Shown here: piece after piece, positions 63,084 to 63,127 of the stretch | Numbering within the stretch: position 1 is the first letter of the stretch | Layout of the letters: each line of letters starts with the position of its first letter | DNA from: Nocardioides sp. SR21 | GTDB taxonomy: Bacteria > Actinomycetota > Actinomycetes > Propionibacteriales > Nocardioidaceae | Reading direction: 5' to 3' | NCBI RefSeq assembly: GCF_022761125.1 | Contig: NZ_JAKWJR010000016.1 | Span: 1 to 63,127 of the forward strand | Length of the DNA: 63,127 bases | Notes under the pieces: generated by a model | Seen by the model: the letters and a program-made list of their open reading frames with translations, nothing else | Database searches by the model: none | What the model was told of the DNA's origin: nothing | Made by a program: the position numbers and the translations under genes

Positions 63084-63104
63084 TTGAGAACTCAACAGTG
63101 TGTC
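63084..63104 (+). promoter_or_regulatory. rrn leader antitermination (boxA-type) region
   Basis: TTGAGAACTCAACAGTGTG is the conserved leader sequence found before 16S rRNA genes of actinobacteria, where it serves rRNA antitermination and processing. The last bases of the window continue as 16S leader, so the rrn operon should begin within about the next 100 bases. No rRNA gene itself is visible. Confidence 0.75.
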
Positions 63105-63127
63105 ATAGTCGACGAATTAGTTTGTAA

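Overview
The window reads as chromosomal DNA of a high-GC actinobacterium, most likely a Nocardioides-like member of the Nocardioidaceae. Supporting signs are the DUF222/HNH gene end, actinobacterial-type leuA with its leader, septum-formation lipoproteins, a sigma-B/F-type sigma factor, DUF1206 and DUF72 genes, many GTG starts, and a typical actinobacterial rrn leader at the right edge. No phage, IS element or CRISPR array was seen; base use is even, and most of the window is a stable backbone of housekeeping genes with a few accessory operons.

0-9 kb: end of an HNH gene, then a leftward operon (sigma factor, flavodoxin-like protein, three lipoproteins), then leuA behind a leader-peptide/alternative-hairpin attenuator, then a MASE1-type sensor kinase and an alpha/beta hydrolase. 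9-16 kb: recO and uppS interleaved with three paralogous membrane histidine kinases that have no response regulator beside them. 16-19 kb: znuA-znuC-znuB-zur under two Zur-type palindromes, with His-rich tails on three transporter parts. 19-24 kb: glyS, a lipoprotein, dusB and a secreted SH3/M15-like protein. 24-26 kb: a TetR regulator and Asp/Glu-racemase-superfamily protein divergent from a two-cupin protein across a duplicated operator. 26-31 kb: dgt, a 2-hydroxyacid dehydrogenase, dnaG, a hypothetical gene and tRNA-Asn.

31-41 kb: an AraC regulator, a PIG-L deacetylase and a decayed copy of its 3' end, DUF72, polyphosphate kinase 2, and a lipid group (phospholipase D, two PAP2 phosphatases, DUF1206, diacylglycerol-kinase-like, glycerophosphodiester phosphodiesterase). 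41-54 kb: the most coherent accessory unit. It is a translationally coupled operon of two paralogous serine hydrolases, an Opp/Dpp importer (with fused permease-ATPase), an M20 deacylase, a GNAT acyltransferase and an N-succinylamino-acid-racemase-like enolase, followed by a PucR regulator. It fits uptake of peptides and one-way conversion of D- to L-amino acids through N-succinyl intermediates. 54-63 kb: a secreted protein, a CAT-anticodon tRNA, a small membrane protein, a hybrid histidine kinase downstream of a Ser/Thr kinase, tyrS, an FMN-dependent 2-hydroxyacid oxidase, and two tandem promoters plus antitermination leader of an rrn operon whose 16S gene lies just outside.

Many genes have a TANNNT -10 box 6-7 bases before the start codon, which suggests leaderless transcripts; this was used to choose several starts.
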